Program-made: the position numbers and the translations under genes
In this document: one piece after another, positions 29,176 to 42,158 of the stretch
How the letters are laid out: every line of letters starts with the position of its first letter
Numbering within the stretch: position 1 is the first letter of the stretch
Source of the DNA: Mesorhizobium sp. M1E.F.Ca.ET.045.02.1.1
GTDB lineage: Bacteria > Pseudomonadota > Alphaproteobacteria > Rhizobiales > Rhizobiaceae
Assembly: GCF_003952485.1 (NCBI RefSeq)
Contig: NZ_CP034447.1
Span: 5,346,501 to 5,410,500 of the forward strand
Reading direction: 5' to 3'
DNA length: 64,000 nucleotides
The notes under the pieces: generated by a model
The model's database searches: none
What the model saw: only the letters and a program-made list of their open reading frames with translations
Told to the model about the DNA's origin: nothing

Positions 29176-30381
29176 TCAGCGCAGCATCAGCACGCTGCAT
29201 TCGGCGCCGGCTTCGGCTGCCGGGGCAAAGGGTTCGCGCACGATCAGGCCATTGGCGTCGGCAAGCATCCTCAGCATCGAGGAATCCTGGATGCCGAACG
29301 GCGTCGCGACCAGCGTTGCGGCATCCTCGCGCACCGTTGCGCGCACATAGTCCTGCCGGAGATCGTTGGCGTTCATGGCGGCACCCAGCCGCGCCGTTCG
29401 AATATCCGGGCGATAGAGGCGGCCGCCGAGCCGCGCAAGAAGCGGCTTCAGGAAAAGCTGCGAGCAAACCAGGCTTGCCACCGGATTGCCGGGCAGGCCG
29501 ATGCAGCGGATATTGCCCAGCCGGCCAAACATCAACGGTTTGCCGGGACGCATGGCGATCTTCCAGAAATCGAGCTTCATGCCTTCGCCGGTCAGCACGT
29601 CGTGGATCAGGTCATGGTCGCCGACCGAGGCGCCGCCAAGGGTGACGAGGACGTCGGCGCCTGCCGCCACGGCTTTCTTGACCAGCGCCGCGATCGCGTC
29701 ATGGCGGTCGGCGGCGATGCCGAGGTCGAGGGCGCGCGCGCCAACCGACTGCGCCGTAGCTATGACGCCATAGGCGTTGGACGAGATGATCTGGTCGGGG
29801 CCAAGCTCGCTGCCGGGCGGCAGCAATTCGTCGCCCGTGGCGATGATGGCCACCAGCGGCTGCCGCACCACATCGAGGTTCGGATGATTGGCGGATGCGG
29901 CAAGCGAAAGCGCTGCCGGGTCGAGCAGGCGACCGCTTTCGAGGAGCATGTCGCCTTGGCCGAAGTCCAGCCCGCGGCGACGGACATTGCGTCCCTGCGC
30001 GGTCGGCTCCATCACTTCGATGTCGCCGCCGCCGGGAGCGCGGACATTCTCCTGGATGACGACGGTGTCGGCGCCTTCCGGCAGGGGAGCGCCGGTGAAG
30101 ATGCGCACGGCCTCGCCATCGCCGACGGAGCCGGTGAAGCCGCGCCCGGCCGGCGCCACGCCGATCACCGAGAGCCGCGCCGGCGCTGATGCCACGTCCG
30201 CGGAGCGGACGGCATAGCCGTCCATGGCCGATGCTTCGAAGGGCGGCTGGGTGCGCAGCGCGACCACCGACTCGGCCAGCACGCGGCCGGCCGCATCAGC
30301 CAGCGGCACGCTTTCGCCAGGCAACGCCGCAGCGCCGTCCAGCAGGCGCTCGAGAGCCTCGGCGACCGGAACCAATGCCAT
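29176..30381 (-). CDS. moeA: Molybdopterin molybdenumtransferase
   Basis: A 401-aa MoeA, which inserts molybdate into adenylated molybdopterin. The N-terminal LADAAGRVLAE and SAMDGYAVRS (near 51-60), the TGDELLPPG segment (near 182-190) and VTLGGASVGDHDLI (near 245-258) are the expected blocks. It starts immediately after the moaC stop (TAA then ATG), so it is the last gene of the ppiD-trpD-trpC-moaC-moeA unit. Confidence 0.96.
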   Translation of the reverse strand: MALVPVAEALERLLDGAAALPGESVPLADAAGRVLAESVVALRTQPPFEASAMDGYAVRSADVASAPARLSVIGVAPAGRGFTGSVGDGEAVRIFTGAPLPEGADTVVIQENVRAPGGGDIEVMEPTAQGRNVRRRGLDFGQGDMLLESGRLLDPAALSLAASANHPNLDVVRQPLVAIIATGDELLPPGSELGPDQIISSNAYGVIATAQSVGARALDLGIAADRHDAIAALVKKAVAAGADVLVTLGGASVGDHDLIHDVLTGEGMKLDFWKIAMRPGKPLMFGRLGNIRCIGLPGNPVASLVCSQLFLKPLLARLGGRLYRPDIRTARLGAAMNANDLRQDYVRATVREDAATLVATPFGIQDSSMLRMLADANGLIVREPFAPAAEAGAECSVLMLR

Positions 30382-30876
30382 TTATGAACCTGCCCCGGAT
30401 TTGGCCGACTTGTAGTCGCCCGACTTGCCACCGGTCTTCTCGACCAGCCTGATGCCGGAAATCACCATGGCGCGGTCCGCCGCCTTGGCCATGTCGTAGA
30501 TGGTGAGACAGGCGACCGACGCGGCGGTCAGCGCCTCCATCTCCACACCCGTCTTGCCGGTGACGCGCGCAAGCGCGGTAACCTTGAGGCCGGGAAGCGC
30601 GCGGTCGGGCTCGATGTCGACGGCAACCTTGGTGAGAAGCAGCGGGTGGCAGAGCGGAACGAGCTCATGCGTGCGCTTTGCCGCCATGATGCCGGCGATG
30701 CGCGCGGTTCCCAGCACGTCGCCCTTCTTGGCGTCGCCGGTCAGGATCATTTCCAGCGTCTCCGGCCGCATCGAGACAAAACCCTCGGCGATCGCCGTGC
30801 GCGTCGTCTCGGCTTTGTCGCCGACATCGACCATGTTGGCCTCGCCGCCGGCGCTGATATGGGTGAGGGCGGGCAT
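30382..30876 (-). CDS. moaC: Cyclic pyranopterin monophosphate synthase
   Basis: A 164-aa MoaC, which with MoaA converts GTP to cyclic pyranopterin monophosphate. The motifs [16 protein letters not shown] (residues 3-18), PLCHPLLLT (near 75-83), and [17 protein letters not shown] (near 112-128) with the catalytic Lys-Asp region are intact. It lies two bases after trpC and abuts moeA. Confidence 0.97.
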   Translation of the reverse strand: MPALTHISAGGEANMVDVGDKAETTRTAIAEGFVSMRPETLEMILTGDAKKGDVLGTARIAGIMAAKRTHELVPLCHPLLLTKVAVDIEPDRALPGLKVTALARVTGKTGVEMEALTAASVACLTIYDMAKAADRAMVISGIRLVEKTGGKSGDYKSAKSGAGS

Positions 30877-30878
30877 CG

Positions 30879-31691
30879 TCAGACGGCCTCGGCCGGCGCC
30901 TTGCCCGTCAGTAGCAGTGCGGTCGCGGCGGCCACATCGGCCTGCCGCATCAGGCTTTCGCCGACGAGGAAGGTGCCGATCCTGCTCTTCTCCAGCCGGC
31001 GGCAGTCCTGATGGGTGAAGATGCCGCTTTCGCTGACCAGCAGCCGGTCGGCCGGCACCATCGCCGCCAGTCGCTCGGAAACGTCGAGGCTGGTCTCGAA
31101 GGTCCTCAAATCGCGGTTGTTGATGCCGATCAGCCGCGACGAGAGGCGAAGCGCGCGCTCCATCTCCTTCTCGTCATGCACCTCGACCAGCGCGTCCATG
31201 CCGAGCTCGAACGCCGTGGCTTCGAGCTCACGAGCCAAAGCGTCGTCGACGCTTGCCATGATGATCAGGATCGCGTCGGCGCCCCAGGCCCGCGCCTCAT
31301 GCACCTGGTATGGATCGAAGAGGAAATCCTTGCGCAGGGCAGGCAGGCTGACGGCGGCGCGCGCGGCGGTCAGGAAAGCGGGCGCGCCCTGGAACGACGG
31401 GGCGTCGGTCAGCACCGAAAGACAGGCGGCGCCCCCTTGCTGATAAGCCTTGGCGAGCGCCGGCGGGTCGAAGTCGGCGCGAATCAAGCCCTTGGAAGGG
31501 CTCGCCTTCTTGATCTCGGCGATCAGCGCGAAGCCGCCGGCCTTCCGCTTGGCCTCGAGCGCTGCAACGAAGCCGCGCGGCGGTTCTGCATCCTTCGCCT
31601 TCGCCTTGATATCGGCAAGCGGCGCGCTGAGCTTCGCCGCGGCGATCTCTTCGCGCTTATAGGCTTCGATCTTGCGCAGGATATCGGACAA
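30879..31691 (-). CDS. trpC: Indole-3-glycerol phosphate synthase
   Basis: A 270-aa TIM-barrel enzyme of tryptophan synthesis. The catalytic block [17 protein letters not shown] (near 52-68), [12 protein letters not shown] (near 115-126), IGINNRDL and LVSESGI (near 213-219) are all present. The start is a TTG, four bases after the trpD stop; there is no suitable in-frame ATG, because upstream codons lie in trpD. Confidence 0.95.
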   Translation of the reverse strand: MSDILRKIEAYKREEIAAAKLSAPLADIKAKAKDAEPPRGFVAALEAKRKAGGFALIAEIKKASPSKGLIRADFDPPALAKAYQQGGAACLSVLTDAPSFQGAPAFLTAARAAVSLPALRKDFLFDPYQVHEARAWGADAILIIMASVDDALARELEATAFELGMDALVEVHDEKEMERALRLSSRLIGINNRDLRTFETSLDVSERLAAMVPADRLLVSESGIFTHQDCRRLEKSRIGTFLVGESLMRQADVAAATALLLTGKAPAEAV

Positions 31692-31695
31692 GGTT

Positions 31696-32706
31696 CTAAC
31701 CGTTCGAAATCTCGATGAGCTTGTCGAGCACCGCAAGCGCCCGGCCGCTGTCGATTGCCTGCGCAGCGGCCGCGATGCCATCGGCGAGCGTCGTCGCCTT
31801 GCCGGCCACCACCAGCCCCGCGCCGGCATTCATCAGTACGGTGTCGCGATAGGCGCCGGCAGCGCCGCCCAGCATATCGCGCAGCGCCTTGGCATTATAG
31901 GCCGCGTCGCCGCCGCGCAACTCTTCCTTGGTGTGCCGCTTCAGCCCCACTGCCTCGGGGGTGAGGGTGAAGGTGCGGATTTCGCCGCCGGCAAGCTCGG
32001 CCACCTGCGTTTCGCCGGTGGTGGTGATCTCGTCGTAACCGTCACCGTGCACGACCCAGGCGTGATCGGCGCCAAGCGCCTTCAGCGTCTCGGCGACGGG
32101 CAAGATCCACTCCGGCAGGAAAACGCCGACCATCTGACGGCTGACACCGGCCGGGTTGGACAGCGGTCCCAGCAGGTTGAAGATGGTGCGCGTGCCGAGT
32201 TCGACCCTGGTCGGGCCGACATGCTTCATCGCCGGATGATGCGCCGGCGCGAACATGAAGCCGACGCCGGCCTCATGGATGCAACGGCCGATCGTCTCCG
32301 GCGAGATGTCGATCTTGACGCCGAGCGCCGTGAGCACATCGGCGGAACCGGTCAGCGAGGACAGGCCGCGATTGCCATGCTTGGCGACCGGAACGCCGGC
32401 CGCCGCGATGACGAATGCCGAAGCGGTCGAGATGTTGACGCTGTGCGAATTGTCGCCGCCTGTGCCGACGATGTCGATCGCGCCATCCGGCGCTTCGACG
32501 CGCAGCATCTTGGCACGCATCGTGGCGACCGCGCCGGAGATTTCGCTCACCGTCTCGCCGCGCACGCGCAGCGCCATCAGGAAGCCGCCGATCTGGCCGG
32601 GGGTGGCGTCGCCCGACATGATGATATCGAAAGCCTCGCGCGCTTCCTCGAAGGAGAGCGGGGCGCCGGTGGCAACCTTGGCTATGTGTGTCTTCAAAGC
32701 GCTCAT
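31696..32706 (-). CDS. trpD: Anthranilate phosphoribosyltransferase
   Basis: A 336-aa enzyme attaching phosphoribose to anthranilate. The PRPP-binding [14 protein letters not shown] (near 82-95), the KHGNRGLSS block (near 109-117) and the [19 protein letters not shown] region (near 156-174) are intact. It overlaps ppiD upstream by four bases (ATGA) and is followed by trpC. Confidence 0.97.
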   Translation of the reverse strand: MSALKTHIAKVATGAPLSFEEAREAFDIIMSGDATPGQIGGFLMALRVRGETVSEISGAVATMRAKMLRVEAPDGAIDIVGTGGDNSHSVNISTASAFVIAAAGVPVAKHGNRGLSSLTGSADVLTALGVKIDISPETIGRCIHEAGVGFMFAPAHHPAMKHVGPTRVELGTRTIFNLLGPLSNPAGVSRQMVGVFLPEWILPVAETLKALGADHAWVVHGDGYDEITTTGETQVAELAGGEIRTFTLTPEAVGLKRHTKEELRGGDAAYNAKALRDMLGGAAGAYRDTVLMNAGAGLVVAGKATTLADGIAAAAQAIDSGRALAVLDKLIEISNG

Positions 32707-34595
32707 CGGGTCTGTGCTTGGGAAACGGCGGCCGGATCGATGCGAACGTCATACTGCGACTGCAGCTGTGCCACCAGCTGGTCGAGCAGGTCGTCGGACA
32801 TGCCGGCACTGAAGGATTTCTGCGCATCGTCCGGAACCGAGCTGCCATCGGCGCCAGCCGGCTCGAAGACTTCGGCAACCTTGAACAGGATCTGGCCATC
32901 GCCGGTAGGCGAGGGGATCAGACCCGTGCCGCCTTCGCCGACGCCGAACATGGCCGCGGCGCCTTCCTTGCCGAAATCGGCGTCGTCGGCCTCGCGCTTC
33001 AGGCCGCGCTTGGTCTGCTTCTCGAGCTTGAGCTCGCCTGCGATGACATCGAGCGTCGTGCCGGCCTTCAGGCGCTTTTCCAGATCCTGCGCCTTCGCGT
33101 CGAGCCGCTTGTCGGTCTCGGCACCCGTCCAGTCGGCCGCGACCTTCTGGCGGACTTCATCCAGCGTGCGGTCGCGTGCCGGGGTGATCGACTGGACTTC
33201 GTAGAACACGAAGCCGTTGTCGGCGGTGGTCAGGCCTTCATTTTCCGTATTCGGCTCGGCCTCGAAGACCGCCTTGATGAGATCCGCAGATTGCGGCAGG
33301 TCGTTGACGATCGTGCCATCCGGCCGCTGGCCGGTCCGGTCGATGGCGTCGATGGTGACGATCTTCAGCTTCAGCTTGTCGGCGGCCTGGGCAAGCGAGG
33401 CGCCCGAGGCGCGGGTGTCCTCGTAGCTGTCATGCACGTCGAGCAGGATGCGGCTCGCCTCGCCGAGCGCCAGGTCCTTGCGGATCTGGTCGGACGCCTC
33501 CGAAAGCGGTTTCACCACCTGCGGCTTGATTTCGGTGACGCGCAGCAGCACCGGGCCGAAGGTGCCCTGAACCACCGGACTGACCTCGTTGGCATTGAGC
33601 GAGAAGGCCGCGTCGGCCACCGCCTTGTCGGCGATCTTGTCCTTGGCCAGCGTGCCGAGCAGTGTGTCGGCCTGGGTCTTGCCCTCGGCGGTGACGATCT
33701 TGTCGAAGGTGGCGCCGGCTTTCAGCGAGTCATATGCGGCTTTGGCCGCGTCCGGGGTCTTGAACACCAACTGTTCGATGGTGCGCATTTCAGGCGTGGT
33801 ATAGCGCGCCTTGTTCTTGTTGTAGTCGTCGGCGACTTGGCTGTCGGTCACCGCCGTCGGGTCCATGATGTCCTGCGGCTCAAGCCGGATATAGGAGAAC
33901 TTGCGGTATTCCGGCGCTGCGTAGTTCTTCTTGTTGGTCTCGAAATAGGTTTTCAGCGCGCTGTCGGACGGCGCATCGATCGGCTGCACCAGCGTCTTCG
34001 GCAGGACGAGATAGTCGATCGTGCGGTCCTCGCCGCGATAGAGCGCGACCGCCTTGAGGAAGGTCTGCGGCGCCTTGAGGCCGTCAGAAACCGCCTCGAC
34101 GATCTGCTGGCGCTTGGCCACCTGGGAGCGATTCCTGAGATAGTCTTCAGGTCGCATGCCGAGATCGCGAAGCCTGGCCTCAAACACCCGCAGATCGAAC
34201 TGGCCGCTTGGGCCCCTGAAAGCCGGTTCCTGGTGCGTCAACTCGGCCAAGCTGTCCTTGGAGAAGCCTAGCCCGAGCTTGCGGGCCTGCTCGTCAAGCA
34301 CGGCGCCTGAAACGAGCTGCGCCAGCACCTGGTTGTCGATGCCGAGGAGCTTGGCCTGCTCATGCGTGATGCGCTGGCCATATTGCTGCGACAAGAGGTT
34401 GATCTGGCGATCGTAGGCGAGGCGGTACTCGTTGATCGAGACCGTGGTGCCGCCGGCGGTGATCACCGAATGATGGCCAGCCAAGCTTCCCGACAGGCGC
34501 CCGGAAATGCCCCAGACGGCAAAGCTGACCACCAGCAGGGACAACAACGCCTTCGCGACCCAGGTGCCCGCCGCGCTTCTCAATAAACCAAGCAT
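32703..34595 (-). CDS. Peptidyl-prolyl cis-trans isomerase (PpiD/SurA-type)
   Basis: A 630-aa inner-membrane chaperone. One N-terminal membrane helix (about residues 12-32, [19 protein letters not shown]) anchors a periplasmic SurA-like N-domain (about 40-220) and a parvulin PPIC domain (about 240-360, [21 protein letters not shown] and [15 protein letters not shown]). It likely helps fold exported proteins leaving SecYEG. The start at 34595 gives the membrane anchor at the N-terminus; the frame stays open upstream only by chance through tpiA antisense. It leads the trpDC-moaC-moeA unit. Confidence 0.9.
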   Translation of the reverse strand: MLGLLRSAAGTWVAKALLSLLVVSFAVWGISGRLSGSLAGHHSVITAGGTTVSINEYRLAYDRQINLLSQQYGQRITHEQAKLLGIDNQVLAQLVSGAVLDEQARKLGLGFSKDSLAELTHQEPAFRGPSGQFDLRVFEARLRDLGMRPEDYLRNRSQVAKRQQIVEAVSDGLKAPQTFLKAVALYRGEDRTIDYLVLPKTLVQPIDAPSDSALKTYFETNKKNYAAPEYRKFSYIRLEPQDIMDPTAVTDSQVADDYNKNKARYTTPEMRTIEQLVFKTPDAAKAAYDSLKAGATFDKIVTAEGKTQADTLLGTLAKDKIADKAVADAAFSLNANEVSPVVQGTFGPVLLRVTEIKPQVVKPLSEASDQIRKDLALGEASRILLDVHDSYEDTRASGASLAQAADKLKLKIVTIDAIDRTGQRPDGTIVNDLPQSADLIKAVFEAEPNTENEGLTTADNGFVFYEVQSITPARDRTLDEVRQKVAADWTGAETDKRLDAKAQDLEKRLKAGTTLDVIAGELKLEKQTKRGLKREADDADFGKEGAAAMFGVGEGGTGLIPSPTGDGQILFKVAEVFEPAGADGSSVPDDAQKSFSAGMSDDLLDQLVAQLQSQYDVRIDPAAVSQAQTR

Positions 34596-34739
34596 GCTTA
34601 CTTCCGATTTTTGCGCATTTTCGCGCGCGCCCGAGTCTGAAACAAGCGCAATAGCGCCCTTCCGGCCCACTGTCGATTGCTTTGTGGCCTGATTTTGGTA
34701 GTGAGGGCGCAGCCTTATGTCGCCTGGAGAACCGACCCC

Positions 34740-35507
34740 ATGACCCCTGGAATCCGTCCGCTCGTCGCCGGCAACTGGAAAATGAACGGCACCAGCGCCT
34801 CGCTCAACGAGTTGAGGATGATCGGCAATGGCTTCATGAGCGGGCTGGATGCGGAGACCGAGGCCTTGGTCTGCGTGCCGGCGACCCTGCTTCACCAGGC
34901 CGCCGAGATCCTTTCGCGCACGCCGGTCCGCGCCGGCGGCGAGGACTGCCATCCCAAGGAGAGCGGCGCCTACACCGGCCAGATATCGGCCGAGATGCTG
35001 AAGGATGCCGGCGCGAGTCACGTGATCGTCGGCCATTCCGAACGGCGCGAACAATGCGGCGACGACGATGCGATCGTCCATGCCAAGGCGTCGGCCGCCT
35101 GGCGGGCAGGGTTGGTGGCCGTCGTATGCATCGGCGAGACGCGCGCCGAACGCGAGGCAGGCGCGACGCTCGATATCTTGTCGCGCCAGCTCGACGGTTC
35201 GGTACCGCCGAGCGCCACCTCCGCCAATACGATCATCGCCTATGAGCCCGTTTGGGCGATCGGCACCGGCCTGACGCCGACCGCCGCCGACGTTGCCGAG
35301 GCGCATGCGCATATCCGCGGCAAGCTGACCGCCCTGCTCGGTGACGCCGCGGCCAGGATGCGCATTCTCTACGGCGGTTCGGTCAAGCCTTCCAATGCGG
35401 TGGAACTGCTTGGCGTCGAGAATGTCGATGGCGCGCTGGTCGGGGGCGCGAGCCTCAAGGCGGCGGACTTCCTCGCCATTGCGGAAGCCTATATGCACAT
35501 GTCGTAG
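34740..35507 (+). CDS. tpiA: Triose-phosphate isomerase
   Basis: A 255-aa TIM with all catalytic elements: GNWKMNG (Lys near residue 13), VIVGHSERR (His near 97) and [11 protein letters not shown] (Glu near 168). It interconverts dihydroxyacetone phosphate and glyceraldehyde 3-phosphate. The ATG at 34740 gives the standard start; longer readings enter the ppiD promoter region. It lies upstream of secG, as in many rhizobia. Confidence 0.97.
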   Translation: MTPGIRPLVAGNWKMNGTSASLNELRMIGNGFMSGLDAETEALVCVPATLLHQAAEILSRTPVRAGGEDCHPKESGAYTGQISAEMLKDAGASHVIVGHSERREQCGDDDAIVHAKASAAWRAGLVAVVCIGETRAEREAGATLDILSRQLDGSVPPSATSANTIIAYEPVWAIGTGLTPTAADVAEAHAHIRGKLTALLGDAAARMRILYGGSVKPSNAVELLGVENVDGALVGGASLKAADFLAIAEAYMHMS

Positions 35508-35677
35508 CCGCGGGCGCTTATCGGAACGGCGGGGAGGCGGCCCAAATCGTTGCAACGGCCGGATTGCTCCCCATATTCCCGGCCACGGGCTTGGAAATGC
35601 CGCCAAAGCATTGTAAGGAGCCGCCTCCAAATCACCGGTCGTATGCGCGGCCGCGCAAGGCCTCGCCAGGATAAATT

Positions 35678-36154
35678 ATGGAAACCGTACTGATCGTCAT
35701 CCACCTCATGGTCGTGCTCGCCCTTGTCGGAGTGGTGCTGCTGCAGCGCTCCGAAGGCGGCGGTCTCGGCATTGGCGGCGGTTCCGGTTTCATGACGGCG
35801 CGGGGCGCCGCCAATGCGCTTACCCGCGCGACGGCAATCCTGGCCGCGGCCTTTTTCGTGACCTCGCTCGCCCTGTCCATCCTCGCCCGCTACGGCGAGA
35901 AGCCGACCGACATCCTCAATCGCGCTCCGGCGTCGGGCGTGCTTAATCAACTGCCGGGCGCGAACGGTCCGGTGGGCGGCACTGCGCCCGCGGCTCCGTC
36001 GGGCGGCACGACGACCACGACTCCGCTTTCGAACGGCGCCGCGACGACAGCTCCGGCCACTGCGCCCGTCACGCCGGCGCCCGCGAATCCGGCCACGCCG
36101 CCGGCCGCGAATGGCGTCACCTTGCCGGTCACCCCGCAGGTTCCGAACCAGTAG
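35678..36154 (+). CDS. secG: Preprotein translocase subunit SecG
   Basis: A 158-aa SecG with two membrane helices (about 2-22 and 50-70) around the signature LLQRSEGGGLGIGGGSGFMTARGAAN with its conserved glycine-rich loop. The Ala/Pro/Thr-rich tail (about 90-158) is low-complexity and typical of alphaproteobacterial SecG. It assists SecYE during export. Confidence 0.93.
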   Translation: METVLIVIHLMVVLALVGVVLLQRSEGGGLGIGGGSGFMTARGAANALTRATAILAAAFFVTSLALSILARYGEKPTDILNRAPASGVLNQLPGANGPVGGTAPAAPSGGTTTTTPLSNGAATTAPATAPVTPAPANPATPPAANGVTLPVTPQVPNQ

Positions 36155-36256
36155 CCGGCCAAGCATTGCCGCCGCGATTCTGTTGTTGTTTGAACACAGT
36201 CGCGGCAAATGCCGCTTGATCACGAAGATTCAACCGGGCGTAACCTGTCGCTCAGC

Positions 36257-36286
36257 TTGAGCGGCCCACCGCTAATCGACTATAGA
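36257..36286 (+). promoter_or_regulatory. Candidate promoter of the L,D-transpeptidase gene
   Basis: TTGAGC (36257-36262), an 18-bp spacer and TATAGA (36281-36286), about 80 bp upstream of the start codon. Fits a housekeeping promoter; not tested. Confidence 0.45.
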
Positions 36287-36367
36287 TTGCGCGCGGCACT
36301 TTCGGCGTCCTTGGGGGGCGCCGGGCGACGCCGTGGGCAACAAGCATTGAACGATCGGATCTTCGCC

Positions 36368-37492
36368 ATGCAGCTTCGCAGCTTCATTCTTTTGGGATTC
36401 TGTGCCGTATTCGGCATGGGTTCAGCAGCCTTTGCCTCGCCGGCAAACCTGGCCGCTTCGCCGTCGGTCGAGAAAACCGACGCCATCAACGTCGCAGCCA
36501 AGAGCGACGCATCGCAGCTGAAGCTTCTCAAAAAGAAGAAAAATCCAACCTCGGACGACCTCGCCCAGATCGGCAAGCTCGAGTCCAAGATCGCCGCTGA
36601 CAAGGAAGCGGCCAAGGAAAAGGCACTCGAAGCCCGCAAGATGGCGATGCGCGAGGCGGCCAAGGCCAAAGCCGACGCGGCGCGTCAGGAATGGCTGGCC
36701 AAGAAGGGTTCGGCAGCATCAACGGAAGTGGCCGATGCAAAGCCGGTGAAGAAGACCACCAAGATCATCGCACCGCTGGAATCTCTGACCCCGATTGCGC
36801 CGATCCAGACCGACGAACCAATCTCGGATGAAGCCATGAACATCGCGGCCACCGGCAACAACGGCGAGCTGCGCAGCGAGCAGCCGGGACAGAAGCAGGC
36901 CAGCAGCGGCGGGCTGTTCGCCGGCCTGTTCGGCGGCCAGTCGGTGTCCTCGATCAGCTATCTTCCCGAGACCCGCGCGCTCGATTCGGCGCTCGCCAGG
37001 AAAGACGCCAAGCGGCCGTTCAAGGTGAAGCCGGAGTTCGTGCCGCAGGACGTCACGTTCACCGGCTATGAGCCGGGCACGATCGTCATCGACACCAGCG
37101 CGCGCCGCCTCTACCTCGTCGAATCGTTTTCCACCGCACGCCGCTATGCCATCGCGGTCGGCCGCGAAGGCCTGCAGTTCAAGGGCACGGTGGCCGTCGG
37201 CGACAAGCAGGAATGGCCGCGCTGGATCCCGACGCTCGACATGCAGAAGCGTGAGCCGAAACACTACGGTCAGTATAAGGACGGCATGCCCGGCGGCGGC
37301 GAGAACCCCCTCGGCGCGCGCGCCATCTATCTCTATGACGGCAGGAAGGACACGCATCTGCGCATTCACGGCACCATTGCGCCGCAGTCGATCGGAACCA
37401 GCGCCTCCAACGGCTGCTTCCGCATGATCAACGAGCACGTCATGGATCTCTACAGCCGCGTCAAGATCGGCACCAAGGTTGTTATCATATAA
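36368..37492 (+). CDS. L,D-transpeptidase (YkuD domain)
   Basis: A 374-aa secreted cell-wall enzyme. A signal peptide (about 1-24, ending AAFAS) leads to a Lys/Ala-rich, likely coiled linker (about 50-125), then a YkuD catalytic domain (about 225-374). Catalytic motif: HGTIAPQSIGTSASNGCFRM, with His and the SNGCFR cysteine in place. Such enzymes make 3-3 peptidoglycan crosslinks or attach proteins to peptidoglycan. The frame remains open upstream, but the ATG at 36368 gives the signal peptide. Confidence 0.9.
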   Translation: MQLRSFILLGFCAVFGMGSAAFASPANLAASPSVEKTDAINVAAKSDASQLKLLKKKKNPTSDDLAQIGKLESKIAADKEAAKEKALEARKMAMREAAKAKADAARQEWLAKKGSAASTEVADAKPVKKTTKIIAPLESLTPIAPIQTDEPISDEAMNIAATGNNGELRSEQPGQKQASSGGLFAGLFGGQSVSSISYLPETRALDSALARKDAKRPFKVKPEFVPQDVTFTGYEPGTIVIDTSARRLYLVESFSTARRYAIAVGREGLQFKGTVAVGDKQEWPRWIPTLDMQKREPKHYGQYKDGMPGGGENPLGARAIYLYDGRKDTHLRIHGTIAPQSIGTSASNGCFRMINEHVMDLYSRVKIGTKVVII

Positions 37493-37532
37493 CAACCAGG
37501 CGTTGTCATCTGACGCTTTGAATCATACTGCC

Positions 37533-37565
37533 GAAAGGGCCGGCACCGCCGGCCCTTTCGTTTTG
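37533..37565 (+). terminator. Intrinsic terminator of the L,D-transpeptidase gene
   Basis: GAAAGGGCCGGC (37533-37544) pairs perfectly with GCCGGCCCTTTC (37548-37559) around a three-base loop and is followed by GTTTTG. It is a strong rho-independent terminator, 40 bp after the stop codon. Confidence 0.85.
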
Positions 37566-37580
37566 AGTCTTCGTTTTGAC

Positions 37581-37625
37581 GCATGTCGTTCTCCCAAAAC
37601 CGCCTAGCACTTTTGGGCGACATGC
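37581..37625. repeat. 45-bp palindromic intergenic repeat, copy 1
   Basis: Arms GCATGTCG and CGACATGC enclose CCCAAAA and TTTTGGG, forming an interrupted hairpin. The second copy at 61069-61113 has the same length and differs at three bases, all in the apical loop. Both sit in intergenic DNA. A dispersed REP-like palindromic unit. Confidence 0.8.
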
Positions 37626-37716
37626 TTCGCAAAGCCCCTCGCGGGCATCGGCGCCATTTTGGGAAAAAGCCTTCGCGGCGGTTTTTTCTCTGGCGGAATC
37701 AATCAGGCCGCGTTAA

Positions 37717-40020
<2,304 letters not shown>

Positions 40021-40024
40021 TATT

Positions 40025-41503
40025 TCAGGCTTTTGCCGTTTTGGCGCCTGCTCCGAGCGCCATGGTGCGCAGCACGTAGTAGACGGCGCCAGCGATCGCC
40101 ACGCCGAAGAACCAGCCGTAGACGCCCCACCAGGACGGCAGCCAGTTGGTGAAGTTGGGCAGGATCGAGGAGAAGATCGCGCCGGTGCCGGCGGCGATGA
40201 AGGCGTTGACATGCCAGCCGCCCTGGAAGCGGAACTCGCCATCCTCGCGGTAGAGCGCCTCGACGTCGACCTCGCTCTTCCGGATCAGATAGTAATCGAC
40301 CATCATCACGCCGAAGATCGGCCCCATCGTCGCGCCGATGATGTTGACGAAGGAAGCCGCGCTGCCTTCCCACGGCGCGAAGGGATAGAGCACCAGCGCG
40401 ATCAGCGCCGCGATATAGCCGCCTTTCTTGAAGTCGATCTGGCGCGGGAAGACGTTGGAGAAGTCGAAGGCCGGCGAGACGAAGTTCGCCACGACATTGA
40501 TGCCGAGCGTTGCCACCGCGAAGGTCAGCGCCGCGAGAGCCGCCAGGAACCAGCTGTCGAATTTGGCCGAGATCTGGTCGGGATGGAGCAGAACCTCGTG
40601 ATAGACGTCGTAGGCGGCGATCGTGGTGACGCCGGCGACCAGCGAGAACAGGATCAGATTGACCGGCAGGCCCCAGATATTGCCCTTGCGCAGCGCCGCG
40701 TTGTCCGGCGCATAGCGGGCGAAGTCGCAGAAGTTGAGGTAGAGCGCCGAGAAATAGGTCACCCAGATCGCCGCCACCGCGAACAGCGCCGTCCACGAAC
40801 CCGGCTCGCCCGGAACGCCGGCATCCTTGGTCTTGTCGAGCAGCACGTCCATCGGGATGTCGCTGGTGAAGGCGAAGGTGCCCGACTTCAGGCAGAGATA
40901 GATCGCCAGGATCAGCATCATCACCCACACGGCAGGGCCGGCCCAATCCTGGAAGCGGCGCACCGTTTCCATGCCCTTCTGGATGATCAGGAGCTGCAGT
41001 GCCCAGATCACGACGAAGCAGATCACTTCCAGGGTGGAATGGCCGAGGAGGTGCGAGGTCTGGTTGAATTCGTTGAACCATTGCAGGCGGGTCAGCAGCG
41101 CGACGATTGCGCCCGACGCGGCGGCTGTCTGCGCGCCGTACCAGAAGCAGGCGACGACGGCGCGCACCAGCGCCGGGATGTTGGCGCCCCAGATGCCGAA
41201 GGAGGCACGCGCGAGCACGGGGTAGGGCACGCCGGTCTTCACCCCGGCATAGCCGACCATGTTCATCAACGCGTAGATGATCAGCGAGCCGATGCCGATG
41301 GCGATGATGAAGTTGACGAAGCCACCGCAGAACAGAAACAGACTTGCGGCGAGGTAGTAGCCCCAGAGGCTGTGGACGTCGGACGTCCAGACATTGAAGA
41401 TCGAAAACGGTCCCCAGTTCCTGACCGTTGCCGGAGCCAGATCCTCGTGTAGAGGCCGGGCGATGCGCCTTGTATGGTCATTGCAAGTGTTCCCCTTCTG
41501 CAA
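40025..41503 (-). CDS. NCS1 family nucleobase:cation symporter
   Basis: A 492-aa permease with about twelve membrane helices and the NCS1 start block PLHEDLAPATVRNWGPFSIFNVWTSDVHS-type sequence near residues 17-45. NCS1 proteins import purines, pyrimidines, hydantoins, thiamine or allantoin with Na+ or H+; the substrate is unresolved. The N-terminus is uncertain: the open frame begins at a TTG (MQKGNTCNDH), but an ATG at 41481 in another frame (MTIQGASPG) would join the family start if one base were restored near 41460. Confidence 0.85.
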   Translation of the reverse strand: MQKGNTCNDHTRRIARPLHEDLAPATVRNWGPFSIFNVWTSDVHSLWGYYLAASLFLFCGGFVNFIIAIGIGSLIIYALMNMVGYAGVKTGVPYPVLARASFGIWGANIPALVRAVVACFWYGAQTAAASGAIVALLTRLQWFNEFNQTSHLLGHSTLEVICFVVIWALQLLIIQKGMETVRRFQDWAGPAVWVMMLILAIYLCLKSGTFAFTSDIPMDVLLDKTKDAGVPGEPGSWTALFAVAAIWVTYFSALYLNFCDFARYAPDNAALRKGNIWGLPVNLILFSLVAGVTTIAAYDVYHEVLLHPDQISAKFDSWFLAALAALTFAVATLGINVVANFVSPAFDFSNVFPRQIDFKKGGYIAALIALVLYPFAPWEGSAASFVNIIGATMGPIFGVMMVDYYLIRKSEVDVEALYREDGEFRFQGGWHVNAFIAAGTGAIFSSILPNFTNWLPSWWGVYGWFFGVAIAGAVYYVLRTMALGAGAKTAKA

Positions 41504-41790
41504 AACGCGCCCTCACGCGTTAACCGGCGAGGTTAAGCCTGACGCAGGGGAACCGGCAAGCAACCCATTTGCCGGCTTTCACCTTAAAGACATTCAATGA
41601 GAATCGCGCTTATCGCTGACGCCGAGCTTGCATCATGGCTTGAGTCGGCGCAGGCCTTTTCGCGGCAGTTCGGGTGCTGGTCGGCTGGTTCCAAAATTTT
41701 CAAGCGGCAACCAAATTTGTTTGGAACTAATCCACAGGATATGCGTTTACTGCGGTTCGGCCGCCTTGCGGCCGAACCGGGAGGAAAACA

Positions 41791-42093
41791 ATGGATCGCT
41801 TACATTTCTTTACCCCAGTGCGGATCGCGCGTGGGCAGGGATACCCCTTGGAGGAAGTCGACAGCGTCTCCGATGCGTTGGTGTTCCTGCGGAAGTGGCC
41901 AACGGGAAGACGCGGCCCGGTTTATCAGTGCGCCCTGAATTGCTGCTCGGCGGCGATGTCGGGCAAGATGTCGGCCGAAGAAGCGAGAAAGGCCTTCGTC
42001 GGCTTTGCCCGCATCACCCGGCTGCTCGATGACGACATGGCGCTGCCCTTGGGTGGCGTCTCCATGGACAATGTCTACGCCCTGAGACGGTAG
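41791..42093 (+). CDS. DUF982 domain-containing protein
   Basis: A 100-aa protein of the DUF982 family, small proteins abundant in rhizobia with no established function. Visible conserved features are VxSVSDALVFLRKWPTGRRGPVY near residues 25-47, the ALNCCSAAMSG segment, and SAEEARKAFVGFARITRLL. A GGGAGGAAAACA ribosome-binding site precedes the ATG. Confidence 0.8.
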   Translation: MDRLHFFTPVRIARGQGYPLEEVDSVSDALVFLRKWPTGRRGPVYQCALNCCSAAMSGKMSAEEARKAFVGFARITRLLDDDMALPLGGVSMDNVYALRR

Positions 42094-42158
42094 ATCGGCC
42101 AAGGTTCCCTGGATTGCAAGGCGCTGCGCTTGCCTACGCGAGCGGGGATGTTGTCAAC

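Noticed and set aside
34596..35630. N-terminal extension of the PpiD-like protein through the tpiA region
   Set aside because: The frame is open by chance antisense to tpiA; the membrane anchor expected at the N-terminus starts at 34595.
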